Shown: in pieces, positions 11,163-22,818 of the stretch
Position numbering within the stretch: position 1 is the stretch's first letter
How the letters are laid out: each line of letters starts with the position of its first letter
Origin: Bretschneidera sinensis
Taxonomy: Eukaryota > Streptophyta > Magnoliopsida > Brassicales > Akaniaceae
Direction of reading: 5' to 3'
Assembly (NCBI GenBank): GCA_023935145.1
Contig: CM043702.1
Span: forward strand, 108,286,088-108,350,087
DNA length: 64,000 nucleotides
Notes under the pieces: model-generated
What the model saw: the letters and a program-made list of their open reading frames with translations, nothing else
Database searches by the model: none
Told to the model about the DNA's origin: nothing
Translations under genes and position numbers: made by a program

Positions 11163-11787
11163 TGTAACGACCCATCCCGAGTTGGCCATCCCAAGGTGGT
11201 GTCGTCACTTTTTGAAGTCCCAGCATGACACATATATGTAAAAATATGAAAACATCAACTGAATTATTGACATACATAAATCCTAAACCCTCAACAGGGA
11301 AGTTACATCATTCATATCTCAACTGAATAGTATATACAACATATTATGCATGAATATTTAAAAAAAAAAATTTCATTAGTCTGAGGATGTGAACCATGTG
11401 ACTTACAGATAATGACTTCGTCTTAATCTCAACTCACCAAACTATCTGTCCTACCTGCTACCTGAAATCATTGTAAAATGAGGAGTGAACTTCACAAGCT
11501 TAGTAAATTAAATTTACTAGAAGTATTCTATTATATACTCCTAGTTACATCTTATAATTCAATTACTTCTAATAATCTTTCGATATTCATTAATCTTTTT
11601 CCTCTAATAATTCAATAATAATATTCTGTAATCACTACTCAATTTCATAATTTCCCCCATTAAACAATCTCTTCTTAAGTTACTCATTAGACGTATCAAT
11701 CTTTTAATCATCTCTAAATTCTCAATTCAACATTATCATTTACCTCGTTATGAGGTCACAACATATAATCAATCAATCAGAGAATTC
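11163..11787 (-). repeat. truncated 5' LTR of Tekay copy 2
   Basis: The sequence from tgtaacgacccatcccgag on matches the LTR ends at about 22732 and 42682 (reversed) and the start of the LTR at 55147. Similarity stops at about 11787, where copia-like sequence takes over. About 1.5 kb of the LTR is missing. Confidence 0.75.
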
Positions 11788-12565
11788 TTTTTTTTAACCC
11801 ATGGATTCAGGTCTAGTTATAATCACGGATCCTGGCTAGGCATAAATCTGACAGCAACCAAACAAATTATAAACAAGCAACCAAATAGATTATATTCGAG
11901 TAACTAAGTAGAACCAAGCAACCAAACAAGGAATATCCAGGTAACCAAATAGGGGATATCCAGGATATCCAAGTAACCAAACAGAAATGATGCAGATGGA
12001 TCTGGGCAAACGTACAGCCACCCGTGGCAGGACTGGAGTGCCGGACACGAGGGTTTGGTCGCCGGAGCAGGAGGTGGTCTTCAATGACCACATGGTGTCA
12101 GAAAATGTAGCTGGAAATGGGGATGTGTGGTGGAGAAGATGATCGAAGAAAAACAAGCTTTGGTCGAGGAAGGCCTATTTCCGGCGTGTGGACACCAGAT
12201 CGGAGGAGATCGCTCAGTTCCAATCCTGACCGTGTGCTCAGAGGCAGGCGACGACGACTAACGGTGCATGCAGCAGCCGGTGACCATCGGTGACAGAGTC
12301 GAATGGTGACCTTGTATTTTTTTATGCTATATATATTTTTTATGTAGTATCCCAAGGAACATGATGCTCTTATACCATGTGAAAATAAGAGAAATTATAG
12401 AAGAACTCTCAATATTATTGCTCGATTGAAAAGAATACAATTGAACCAATATATAGACTTATGAATACTAAGTCTAATAGGACTAGAACATAGCAATTTA
12501 AATAAGATGCACATAATCAAAGTCTATTAGAACACTTATTAAGAATCCTAATAGGATTCTCAACA
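11788..12565 (-). mobile_element. small copia-type fragment with ~190-bp LTR
   Basis: On the minus strand an LTR of ~188 bp (plus-strand 12378-12565, reversed ends TGTTGAGAATCC ... TTTTCACA) is followed by a primer-binding site TGGTATAAGAGC (plus-strand about 12366-12377). A ~570-bp internal piece with no recognisable protein follows. It contains imperfect repeats (aagcaaccaaacaagg, ggtaaccaaatagg) near 11870-11985. No 3' LTR is found, so it is a truncated or non-autonomous element whose lineage cannot be set. Confidence 0.55.
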
Positions 12566-14318
12566 GAAAAGTAACAAATTCATAAAATATTTAATGATGT
12601 TAGAAAATTATATATTTACATGTGAAATAATGTATTTGCCTTCTTAGATAAATAAGAGGCTAGGGAATAATACGCATTTGGTTGACTTAATCACAAGGTG
12701 CAATAGGGCAAGATGGCCAGTGTCTCTTTTCCAACAAGCAAAAGGTAACCGGTTCGTCTCCTTATAGCCTTTTTAGTGCCAATTATTAATTGCTTAATGA
12801 TTCAATGCATGCAGTCTCGTGTTATTATTAATGTTCATCCAAAAATAAAAGAATACACGGCACAAATCACAACAAAACGCCTTAAAAAATTGTGTTAACG
12901 GTGGAAATTGGAACAAATCATAACAAAACTCCTTAAATGTCGGGTTGACCTAAAAAATTATAATAATTTGCGGGTTGACAGAGGAGAATCCGCAAATTAG
13001 AAGCTACAAATCAGTGGATTGACTGCGTTTTTGCGCCTAATCCTCATAAACGTGGATTTGTTTGTATCTACCACCCAAAGGTGGCGTATTTGGGCACTTA
13101 GGTACGCACTCTTAAAGGACAATCAGCAAGCTTTTTTGGTAGTCAGCTGTCATCATCATGGGGCATATCGAACCAATACAAACTACTGAGTTGTTGAATA
13201 ACCTCTCTTTACAACTAAAAGAACACAAGGATGGAAATGGATTGCATTCAAACACGTTTAGGTTGGATCAGAATAAATTCAACATACATGTTCTCAAAAG
13301 TGCACAAAGCACCTTTTCATGGTAAGACACGAGATGCCATGATAATGGGTACAGATAAAGCATCAAACCACACATATATTTGAACAGAAACCAACATACA
13401 TATGCAGCATAGGAAGAGAACACAGTCTCAATAAATTAGCAGTTTCTCAAAATATCTTTACAATGCGTCCCATGCATTGCATTTACTTCAAAAGGAGTGA
13501 AACCTAATGAATAATAGACAATATGCTACATAAAATATATCTTGGCCTAAAATTTTGAAATATGGCCATGTCCCTATGTCTGGACGACGTGCACATCTTG
13601 CACTATCTTACCTCTCAACATAGTAGGCAAAATTTATTGAGGGGTGAAAATTTAGCGCCAGTGGTTGGAAAAAGTTGCTACCCTGGTTATTGATTACAAA
13701 CTTTCAAGATAAAACATAATCTTTTTTACACAAATTGTTATCAAGCTTTCAGTAGTAGGAATCCTCCAACACAAAATTGTTCTTTTCCACGTACCTATTG
13801 TAGTTCAATTAATTCCAACTAGATATCAAAACAAAGTCTTTTTCCCTGCTACGTGGAGTCAGGTACAGCTATTTTTTGTTTTCTTATTTATCTGTCATTT
13901 TGTGATTTCTCATGCTTCTCTTCTTCTTGAACATTGATTAAAATTTCAAAAGAAAAAAGACAACAATAACCAACGACCAATAATAGTGACATGGACAACC
14001 ATTGATGAACATGACCAACTATCATTGCAATCACCAATAGCTACGCCAACCAACTCTCACAATCATTGATAATCCCGACAATTACCAACGACCATCCCAT
14101 CTTCAATTACACAAAATATACTATCAAACTTTCAGGCATACAAAAAATACTTATAACAACCAAAACAGATTCATTAAAAATGGTTTTTACTGAAAATTGT
14201 TCCGACAAGATGACATCTTTAGTGAAATAAACAAAGCCCAATGCAAGATGAGAAAGAACCCCAATTGCAATAAGATAGGATAATAACTTCCTATGACCAT
14301 AAAGTTCTACTCAAGGAT
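12566..14318. other. unassigned intergenic DNA
   Basis: AT-rich sequence with no convincing reading frame and no match to the other repeats of the window. A short direct repeat (acaaatcacaacaaaacgcctta / acaaatcataacaaaactcctta) lies at about 12865-12935. This is the left flank into which Tekay copy 1 inserted. Confidence 0.5.
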
Positions 14319-15203
14319 AATACTGTAATACTCGTATTTGTAAAGTAAGGGTAAAGAAGTACTTTAATAAATATGACATGGAGTTAAAATAATTATATAT
14401 ATGCAAAAAATATAATTTTTATAAAAAAATTCTTAAAAAAAAATGGACGTGTGTGATGTAAAGAAAAGGAAAATGAAAAAAAAAATTCTTCCAGAAAAAG
14501 AAAAAAAATTTGGCTTCTAGAAGAAAAAAAAAAACAACAACAACAAAAACGTGGCAACAGGTGTTGCCATCTGTTGCCAAAAGGAAAATGTAATGTTGCA
14601 TGTAAGGCAGCATTACAAAAACGTGGCGACTTTGGGGAGGTACTGTGCTGAGAGTTTGAAATTTTTTTTTTTGCTTATAAATATTTACAACTTTAGGTTT
14701 TTAATCATTTACCAAATCCTGTTTGGTTTTCCTTCAACTACGATTCAATTACTCTATTTCTTTAAACAACTAGGGACCAAAAGAAATGTTGAAAGTGCAA
14801 AATTTTGAAGGGATTTATGGGAGATTTTTATAGAGAACCACGGGGAGCTCTAAGAAAAACAGAAGATAATAACATAAGTTTTATTTTTGAAATCTAGCAT
14901 ACATGAAATTTCCCGAAATTCAAAGTGAGAATTTTCAAATGCTGTGAATTATGGAAGAATTGAAGAAAAAAAATTAGAAATTTTAATATAAATATTATGT
15001 CAGGTGTTGACGATCAGGAACCGGGGGAAATTGTTGAGAGGAGCAGGAAATGCAAGGAGGTGATCCACAGGTAGCTCTAAGTGCTACGTGGTGGGTTAGA
15101 TTTACTTAAAGTAATCAAGGTAAATATGAAATATAAAGTGAAAATATTAGAATAAATCATTAACTTATGATTTGGTGAAAGATGAAAATTGGTTGATAGG
15201 TAT

Positions 15204-16201
15204 TGTTGGAAATCACCATAGCAAGATGCCCAGGTGGTGATCTTCCAAAAACCCAAGTCTAGAATTACTTGTAGAAAGAAAAAACAGCAATCGAACACAA
15301 GAACAGAAAATCAAAGAAAATAAAGAAGACAAGCAATTGTTATCGAGGTTCAGCAATGTGCCTACGTCCCCGTGAGTTCCTCCGAACTCTTTACACTAAA
15401 TCAAATGATTCTTACACGTTACAACAATCCCCTTCAAGAAACCACAATGTTCTTGAAGAAATCAAGAAGAGAAGAAAGGAAGAAGATGAGAACTAACAAT
15501 GCTCTCTTTCTAATCTAGACTTCTCTATCTTTTTACAACCAGCTTTACTTACAAAGAGTTCCTCTTGTGTTTATCTTTCTCACACAATTCTCTCTTGAAA
15601 TACAATTGATCTCAAAGTGTGTCTTGTATTGTATGTGTGTTGTATGAAAAATGAGGCTAGGAAACCCCTTTTATAGCCATCCACTTCTTAGACATTCTTG
15701 AGATTAAATCCTCACCCTTTGATCATGATCTCCATTTAATCACGGCCCTCCATCAATCCTAGGTGAAGTGGTGCATTTTAACCTTGCACCCACGCACTTA
15801 ACAAGAGGTTAAATCAAGCTGTCCATGTGTGCTTCAGTGTGCCTAGCACCTAGGCACTCAATAGGGGCGCCGCGGTGCTAGGCAAAACCACACTTTCAGC
15901 ACCTTCTGGGCACTGTGGTGCTGGTGCGGTGCTGACTCTTCTCCAGACACCTCCTTGCTGGGTGCTGCGGTGCTGAAGGGCAGCACCGCGGTGCACACTG
16001 ATGCTGCCTGTGCGCACACTTTCTCAGCTTGTGTGCTGAAGTGCACACACTAGTGTGCCTACCCTTACCTTGCTCCAAAGTGATGCACACACTTGTGTGT
16101 AGTCCTTTAACATGCTTTATTTTAATATTCCAACATGGTTTAGACTTTAACTATCTTTGAACCATATTTAGACATGTTTAAACCTTAGACAAATACCCAC
16201 A
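15204..16201 (-). repeat. 3' LTR of the minus-strand copia
   Basis: It ends in TG/CA and is paired with 20457-21454. On the minus strand it carries a TATA box (ggctataaaagggg, plus-strand near 15667-15680), the palindrome CACACTAGTGTG (16046-16057) and the palindrome GCACCGCGGTGC (15983-15994) within a GC-rich array. Confidence 0.92.
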
Positions 16202-16215
16202 ATCTCTACCTTTGT
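16202..16215 (-). other. polypurine tract of the minus-strand copia
   Basis: The minus strand reads CAAAGGTAGAGATT directly before the 3' LTR, the same tract as at 3036-3048. Confidence 0.7.
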
Positions 16216-16398
16216 CTAAGTGTTTAAACCCGAACCATTTTGCAGAGAGCTTCGGGATCCAAACTCATCTTGAGTCACCAATTAACCAACTCCAATCCTA
16301 AGCAGTTCAAGGTAATGATTGAACTTACTTAGAGGTAGAACTTTAGTACCCAAGTCCACAGGATTTTCTTCTGTGGCAACCTTGTCCATATGGATGCA

Positions 16399-19300
16399 TC
16401 ATTTCGTAACATTTTCCCGAATGAAATGATGCCGAACATCCATATCCTTTGCCCTCTCATGGAACACTAGATTCTTACACAAGTGCAATGCACTTTGACT
16501 ATCCGAAAATACCACAACCTGCTCATCCAATACCTTTAACTCTTCAAGCAACCCTTTACACCACATAGTTTCCTTAATGGCCTCCGTAGCCGCTATGTAC
16601 TCAGCCTCGGTTGTTGAGAGTGCTACCATTGGCTTTCCAACTTACACAAAATCCATTTAAGCTGAAGAAGTAGGAGGTAATCAATCTCTTTTTATCCCGG
16701 TTTGCTCTATAGTCCGAGTCTGCAAACCCCTCAAGGCAGATGGCATTACCCATCTTCTCATATACCAGCCCTATTTCTGGGCTTCCCTTCAAGTACCTCA
16801 GCAACCACTTCATCCCAAGCCAATGCTCCTTTCCGGGATTACTCATAAACCTGTTGAGAACACTCATTGCATGAGCAATATTAGGTCTAGTGCTTACCAT
16901 GGTGTACATAACAGAACCAACAGCACTAAAGTAAGGGACTTTCTCCATTTCCTTTTTCTCCACCTCCGATCTTGGACATTGATCACTGGAGAATTTGAAA
17001 TGACCAGCAAGGGGAACCTTCACTGGTTTGCTATCTTCCATAGAGAATTTAGATATCATCTTCTCTATGTAGGAAGTTTGAGAGATCTTCAATCTGTTTC
17101 TCTCCCTTTCCCGGATGATACACATCCCAATGATCTTTTGTGCATAGCCAAGATCCTTCATCTCAAACTCCTCACTGAGTTGAGTCTTTAATTTCTTTAT
17201 CCTCTCCATGCTGCTCCCAACCAGCAACATATCATCAACATAAATGGGGATGATCACCATTTCCTCAACCTTCTGCCCTTTATAGTACAAGCACGAATCA
17301 TAGTAACTCCTCATGAAACCCAAGCTGATCACAAAGGAATCAAACCTCTTATTTCATTACCGAGGTGATTGTTTCAGGCCATAGAGAGACTTTTTTAATT
17401 TGCACACTAGCTCTCTCTGCCTTCCTTCCTTATAGCCTTTAGATTGCCTCATGAAAATGGTCTCATCGAGCTCTCCATGTAAGAACGCTGTCTTTACATC
17501 CGTTTGCTTAATTTCCCAATCAAATTGGACTACCAATACTACCACTATCCGAATCGTCTTGTACTTCACAACTGGTGAGAAGATTTTAGTAAAATCTATG
17601 CCTTCTTTTTGTGTGAACCCCTTCACCACCAGCCTAGCTTTGTATCGGACTTCATCCCCTGGAGTATTCCCTTCTTTGATCTTGTAGAGCCATCTACAAC
17701 CCACAACTCTCTGTTTTTCTGGTTTGGGCACCAACTCCCAAGTGTTGTTCTTCATCAAAGAATCAATTTCTTCCTCCATAGCCAGCTACCACTTTGACGA
17801 ATCCTTACACTCCATGGCATCCGTGTAAGTTTTTGGTTCAACCTCTCCTTCTATCCAGGGAGCTACTAGTAGTCATTTCGACTTGCTACATCAACCTCTT
17901 CTTGTTAAGCCTCTTCTTGAGTTTCTTGAGCATGGCTTTCATCCACGGGCTCTACCTTATCCGAACTTTCTTGCCTCCTTTGCTCTACCTGAACCGAGTT
18001 CTCCTTGATGCGATGCTCCACAACTTCCGGACTGGTTTGCTCACTACCCCCTGCAGGGTTAGTTTTCTCCAAGTAGGAAAATAACAATTCATTAAAAATA
18101 ACATCCCTACTTATAATCAGTTTCATGCCCTTCTTTTCTAAGGACCACAACCTATATCCCTTAACCCCATCACCATATCCTAGAAATATACATTTTCTAG
18201 ATCTAGGGCCAAGTTTATCCTCATTTTGATGTGCAAATGTTGCACACCCAAAAGTCCTTAGGTTATTTAATTCAGGGGGTTTTCCACTCCACATCTCCAT
18301 GGGAGTTTTGAGCTCTAAAGCTCTAGAGGGTGATCTATTTACCAAGTATGCAGCTGTAGCCACAGTTTCTCCCCAAAAATATTTTGGTAACCCGGATCCT
18401 ATTAGCATGCACCTAACTTTTTCCATAAGGGTTCTATTCATCCTTTTAGCAACTCCATTTTGCTGAGGTGTTTTTACAACCGTTCTATGCCTTAGAATTC
18501 CATTTAATTCAGAGAATTTATCAAAATCCTTATTGCAAAATTCTAAGCCATTATCGGTTCGTAAAGCCTTAACTACCCTACCTGTTTGAGTTTTTAGCAA
18601 CTTCTTCCACACAACAAATTGATTCAAGGCATCAGATTTATTCCTAAGCAAATAAACCCACAATCTTCTTGAATAATCATCAATTAAAGACAGAAAGTAA
18701 AAGTTACCTCCCTGTGTTGGTGTTTTTGCTGGTCCCCAAAGGTCCGAATGAATGTAGTCAAGAATCCCCTTAGACTTGTGTACTCCGGTGTTGAAGCTGA
18801 CCTAGTGTTGCTTCCCAAGAATGCAACTCTCACAGAAATTCAGTTTCTCTACTTTGTCTCCTCCAAGTAGACCTTCCTTGCTAAGCACTTGCAGGCCCTT
18901 TTCGCTCATGTGTCCCAAGCGAGTGTGCCAAAGGGCTGCCTTGTCCATCTCAATCATCAAGCTTGCTGCTTGATCATTGATTTTTGTTTCTCTGATCATC
19001 TCATAGAGTCCATCATTTCTTGCTACCCTGATCACTACCAAAGATCCCTTGGCCACCTTGATCTTTCCTCCCTCTACTTTGCATGTGTACCCCATGGAAT
19101 CCAGCTGCCCCAATGAGATCAAATTCTCTTCAAATCTAGAAGATACCTTACATTTCGCAGCAGCCTTGTGACTCCATCAAACATCCTCAATAGGATGTCT
19201 CCAATCCCTCTAACTTGGCAAGAATTGTCATTCCCCAAGAAGACCCTTCCATCATTGATCTCCTTGAAATTCTTGAACCATTCTTTGTGAGGGCACATAT

Positions 19301-20216
19301 GATAGGTGCACCCAGAATCAAGAATCCACTTTCCGTTTCCTTGCCTTCTGCTCACATTTGAGCACACAACAAGAACATCATCTTGCTATTCTCCCTTGGA
19401 AATCGAAGCCTCTCCATTGTTGGTATGGCTTCTCCTCTCATCCCATATCCTCTTCTTGTAGTCTTTCTTGAAATGGCCCTCCTTATTGCAGTAGAAACAT
19501 CTCCTTACTCCTCCAAGTCTTGTCCTGGAATGAGATCTCCCATGGTTCTGCCCTCTACCTCTTGATTTCTCTCGGTAGTTGCCATGAGTTCTACTGCCAT
19601 TCTGAGTTGCTGGCCTTCCTCTTACGAACAGCCCATCTCCACTTGATGTCTTATTCATCTTGGCCTTGAAATCATGTGCCCTTATGGCATTGATCACAAT
19701 CTCCTTTGTTAAAGTATCCCTTCCATACTCAATAGCATTAATCAAATTATCAAAGCAATCAGGAAGAGAATTTAAGAAGATAACAGCCAATTGTTCATCC
19801 AGAAAAATAATGCTACAACTATTCAAATCTTGAACTATCTTATTAAAGACATCAAGGTTATCTTGCAACTCTTTACTAGGATCCATTTTAAAAGCAAATA
19901 TTCTTTTAAGAAGATAAATCTTGTTAGGAAGAGTTTTGGTAAGAAACAACTCATCTAGTTTCTTCTATATGACAGTCGGATCTTCCGAGTCTCCGTACTC
20001 CTTTGTGACACTATCAGACATGTGCAAGAAAATGGTGCTGTAAGCCATCTTCTTCATCTCAGTCCGCTGGTCCTCTGTGACACTTGCTGGAAAAGCATCA
20101 TCTTCTCTAATAGCCAAGTCCACTTTCTGTTGCATTAAAACCACCTTGATCTTCCGATTCCAAAGGGCAAAGTCTCCCTTTCCATCAAACTTCTCCACAC
20201 AGAAATTTGAAGCCAT
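16399..20216 (-). pseudogene. copia gag-pol, broken
   Basis: From the ATG at 20216 (MASNFCVEKFDGKGDF, a typical gag N-terminus), the pieces run down the minus strand. Gag and knuckle are at 20216-19965 and 19949-19386. The knuckle reads CFYCNKEGHFKKDY, so its last cysteine is lost. Protease (DSGCTYHMCP) is at 19367-19119, the integrase zinc region at 19122-18802 and the integrase core at 18663-17905 (RTDNGLEF, QQNGVAKRM, with the expected E replaced by K). RT lies at 17779-17357 (FLHGELDE, YGLKQ) and 17332-16601 (YVDDMLLV intact), and RNase H at 16629-16399. At least six stops or frameshifts separate them. This copy keeps the RT blocks that the copia element at 1-3888 has lost. Confidence 0.9.
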
Positions 20217-20443
20217 CTTTTGCGGACAAGATCCCAGATTTATGCACTACCAACAAATGCTTTCTTCAACCTTAAGAACACCGATCAAAGATGGATCTTA
20301 ACACTGTTCTTGAATCAACTTTCAAGAACACGATCAGATCTTGATCTTTACACCGTTCTTGAATCACCCAAGAAGTTGATATTTGATTCTTGGAGTCTTG
20401 GCTCCATCACCTTCTTGTTCTTGCTCCGATACCCAGCTGTGCA

Positions 20444-20455
20444 GCTCTGATACCA
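20444..20455 (-). other. primer-binding site of the minus-strand copia
   Basis: The minus strand reads TGGTATCAGAGC one base after the LTR end. It fits the 3' end of initiator methionine tRNA, the usual primer for plant copia elements. Confidence 0.85.
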
Positions 20456-20456
20456 C

Positions 20457-21454
20457 TGTTCGAAATCACCTTAGCAAGATGCCCAGGTGGTGATCTTTCA
20501 AACACCCAAGTCTAGAATGACTTGTAGAAAGAAAAAACAGCAATCAAACACAAGAACAGAAAATCAAAGAAAATAAAGAAGACAAGCAATTGTTATCGAG
20601 GTTCGGCAATATGCCTACGTCCCCGTGAGTTTCTCTGAACTCTCTACACTAAATTAAATGGTTCTTACAAGTTACAGCAATCCTCTTCAAGAAACCACAA
20701 TGTTCTTGAAGATATTAAGAAGAGAAGAAAGGAAGAAGATGAGAACTAACAATGCTCTCTTTCTAATCTAGACTTTTCTATCTTTATACAATTGGCTTTA
20801 CTTATAAGGAGTCCCTCTTGTATTTATCTCTCTCACACAATTATCTCTTGTAACACAATTTATCCCAAAGTGTGTCTTGTATTGTATGTGTGTTGTATGA
20901 AAAATGAGGCTAGGAAACCCCTTCTATAGCCATCCACTTCTTGGACATTCTTGAGATTCAATCCTCACCCTTTGATCATGATCTCCATTTAATCATGGCC
21001 CTCCATTAATCCTAGGCGAAGTGGTGAGTTTTAACCTTGCACCCACACACTTAACAAAAGGCTAAATCAAGCTGTCCATGTGTGCTTCAGTGTACCTAGC
21101 ACCTAGGCACTCAATAGGGGCACTGCGGTGCTAGGCAAAACCACACTTTCAGCACCTTTTGGGCGCTGCGGTGCTGGTGCAGTGCTGACTGTTCTCCAAA
21201 CACCTCCTTGCTGGGTGCTGCGGTGCTGAAGGGCAGCACCGTGGTGCACACTGATGCCGCCTGTGCGCACACTTTCTCAGCTTGTGTGCTGAAGTGCACA
21301 CACTAGTGTGCCTAGTATTACCTTGCTCCAAAGTGATGCACACACTTGTGTGCAGTCCTTTAACATGCTGTATTTTAATCTTCCAACATGGTTTAGACTT
21401 TAGCCCTCTTTAAACCATATTTAGACATGTTTAAACCTTAGACAAACACCAACA
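20457..21454 (-). repeat. 5' LTR of the minus-strand copia
   Basis: Same length (998 bp) as its partner. The TATA region has changed to ggctatagaagggg and the GC palindrome has lost symmetry (gcaccgtggtgc at 21235-21246). Its minus-strand 5' end (TGTTGGTGTTTGTC) is the part that is also found inside the Athila-like LTRs. Confidence 0.92.
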
Positions 21455-22736
21455 GGTATGATAGAAAGAGTGGATGTGTAGAGAATTATTTTATAAGAAA
21501 TAATATTATTGAAATAATGAGTTGATTTAATAATAATGGCGATAAAAGAAATCCTTGATGAATGGTTGATGATTTGGTATGATTTATGAGGAGAAGAAAT
21601 TTAGTGGATCTTGACGAGCTATGATTGATAAATTGATGTGATATGTGAGGAGAATAAATTAATGAAATTGATCAAATAGTAATTTAAGATTAATCAGGAT
21701 AGCTAATTTGAATGTCTGAATACATGCTTGTTTTTATATTATTGTTCATATGCATATTTCATATCATTGTTCATATGCATATGCATGAAATAAAAGAACC
21801 GGAAGGGAGCCGGTCTAAATGAAAAACCGCGGCTGGTATATGTTGGAAATAAATGAAAACCATGACAGCCGGTATAGGCTGGAAGTAAATGAAAAATGTG
21901 ACAGCCAGTATATGAGGGAAATAAAAGAACTGGGAGGGGGCCGGTCTAAGATAAAAACATGTCGACATGTGGGAAGACGTTCCCTAATAATAATTCATGC
22001 ATTGCATCTTTTTTAAATATTGATTATATTACTAAAATGCTGAAGTGTTGTTTGTTATTGTAAATTTATTTATAGATGAATGACTCTTATAGAGAGATAG
22101 TTATGGTGAGAAAGAAACACAGAAGTATGATATGATAAGAACTATCTAAATGGTAGACTATATGCTGTTAACCTCATAACGAAGTAATTATGAGATGATT
22201 GATGGTCTTAAGGTGAACAAATATATAAGAAGAAGAGATTGATAAAGAATGAGAGTTATGATATGTGTAGTGATAGGGAATGCTATTATCACGTTATATG
22301 AGATATAAATGATTAAATATTAAAGACTATTTATACAAATTGAATACTTCTAGTAAATTTAATTCACTGAGCTTGTGAAGTTCACTTCTCATTGTACAAT
22401 GATTTCAGGTAGCAAGCAGGACAAATAGTTTGGTGAGTTAAGGTTCAGAAAAAATCATTTTTTGTAAGCCACATACGTGTCCACATCCTCAGACTAATGA
22501 GAAAATAAAGTAAAAATTTATTTGTAAATATTCATGCATTTAACATTGTATAAAATGTTAAAGTCAAGATCAAAATGATGTATCTCCCCTTTTGAGGGTT
22601 GAGGATTGATGTAAAATTTTCTATTGCCGTTATTTTTCTTGTTGCATATATGTGTCGTGTTGGGATTTTCAAAATGTGACAACACCGTCTCGGGGGTGGC
22701 CAACCCGGGATGGGTCGTTACAATTTTGGTATCAAA

Positions 22737-22748
22737 GCATTAGGTTTT
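22737..22748 (+). other. primer-binding site of Tekay copy 1
   Basis: TGGTATCAAAGC lies four bases after the LTR end. It has one mismatch to the initiator-methionine site. Confidence 0.75.
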
Positions 22749-22818
22749 ATGATTTTGTAGACTGCATAAAAAGTAAGAAAATAGAAGATTAAAAAAAATT
22801 ATATTTTAATAGTCTTAG

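Larger units (their letters stand above)
4982..11787 (-). mobile_element. Tekay/Del-like chromovirus, copy 2, decayed
   Basis: Read on the minus strand, this has a partial 5' LTR (11787 to 11163), a primer-binding site (plus-strand 11147-11158), gag, protease, RT, RNase H and integrase, ending at 4982 inside the integrase core. The LTR terminus TGTAACGACCC and the protein remains match copies 1 and 3. The 3' LTR is lost, and the 5' LTR is cut at about 11787 where a copia fragment begins. Two solo LTRs have inserted into it, at 5698-7151 and 8134-8899. Many frame breaks make it inactive. Confidence 0.85.
15204..21454 (-). mobile_element. complete Tork-like copia element, decayed, TSD GGTAT
   Basis: Two 998-bp LTRs (15204-16201 and 20457-21454), a tRNA-iMet-type primer-binding site and a polypurine tract are in the expected minus-strand order. 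GGTAT flanks both ends (15199-15203 and 21455-21459). The uninterrupted counterpart ttgataggtatgatag is present in the 3' LTR of the host element near 41397-41412, which proves the insertion. The LTRs differ at several percent of positions by eye, and the coding region has many breaks. Confidence 0.95.
14324..22732 (+). repeat. 5' LTR of Tekay copy 1, split by a copia insertion
   Basis: The LTR parts are 14324-15203 and 21460-22732, about 2.15 kb once the insertion is removed. It aligns along its length with the 3' LTR at 40587-42682. A tandem array of ~40-bp units (aaataaatgaaaaccatgac ...) lies at about 21785-21950. Right after it is the 14-bp palindrome ACATGTCGACATGT (21957-21970). Confidence 0.88.

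Noticed and set aside
12690..12780. A tRNA-derived SINE-like stretch (ggtaaccggttcgtctcc resembles a B box)
   Set aside because: No proper A box at the right distance, no clear tail and no duplication. The match is too short.
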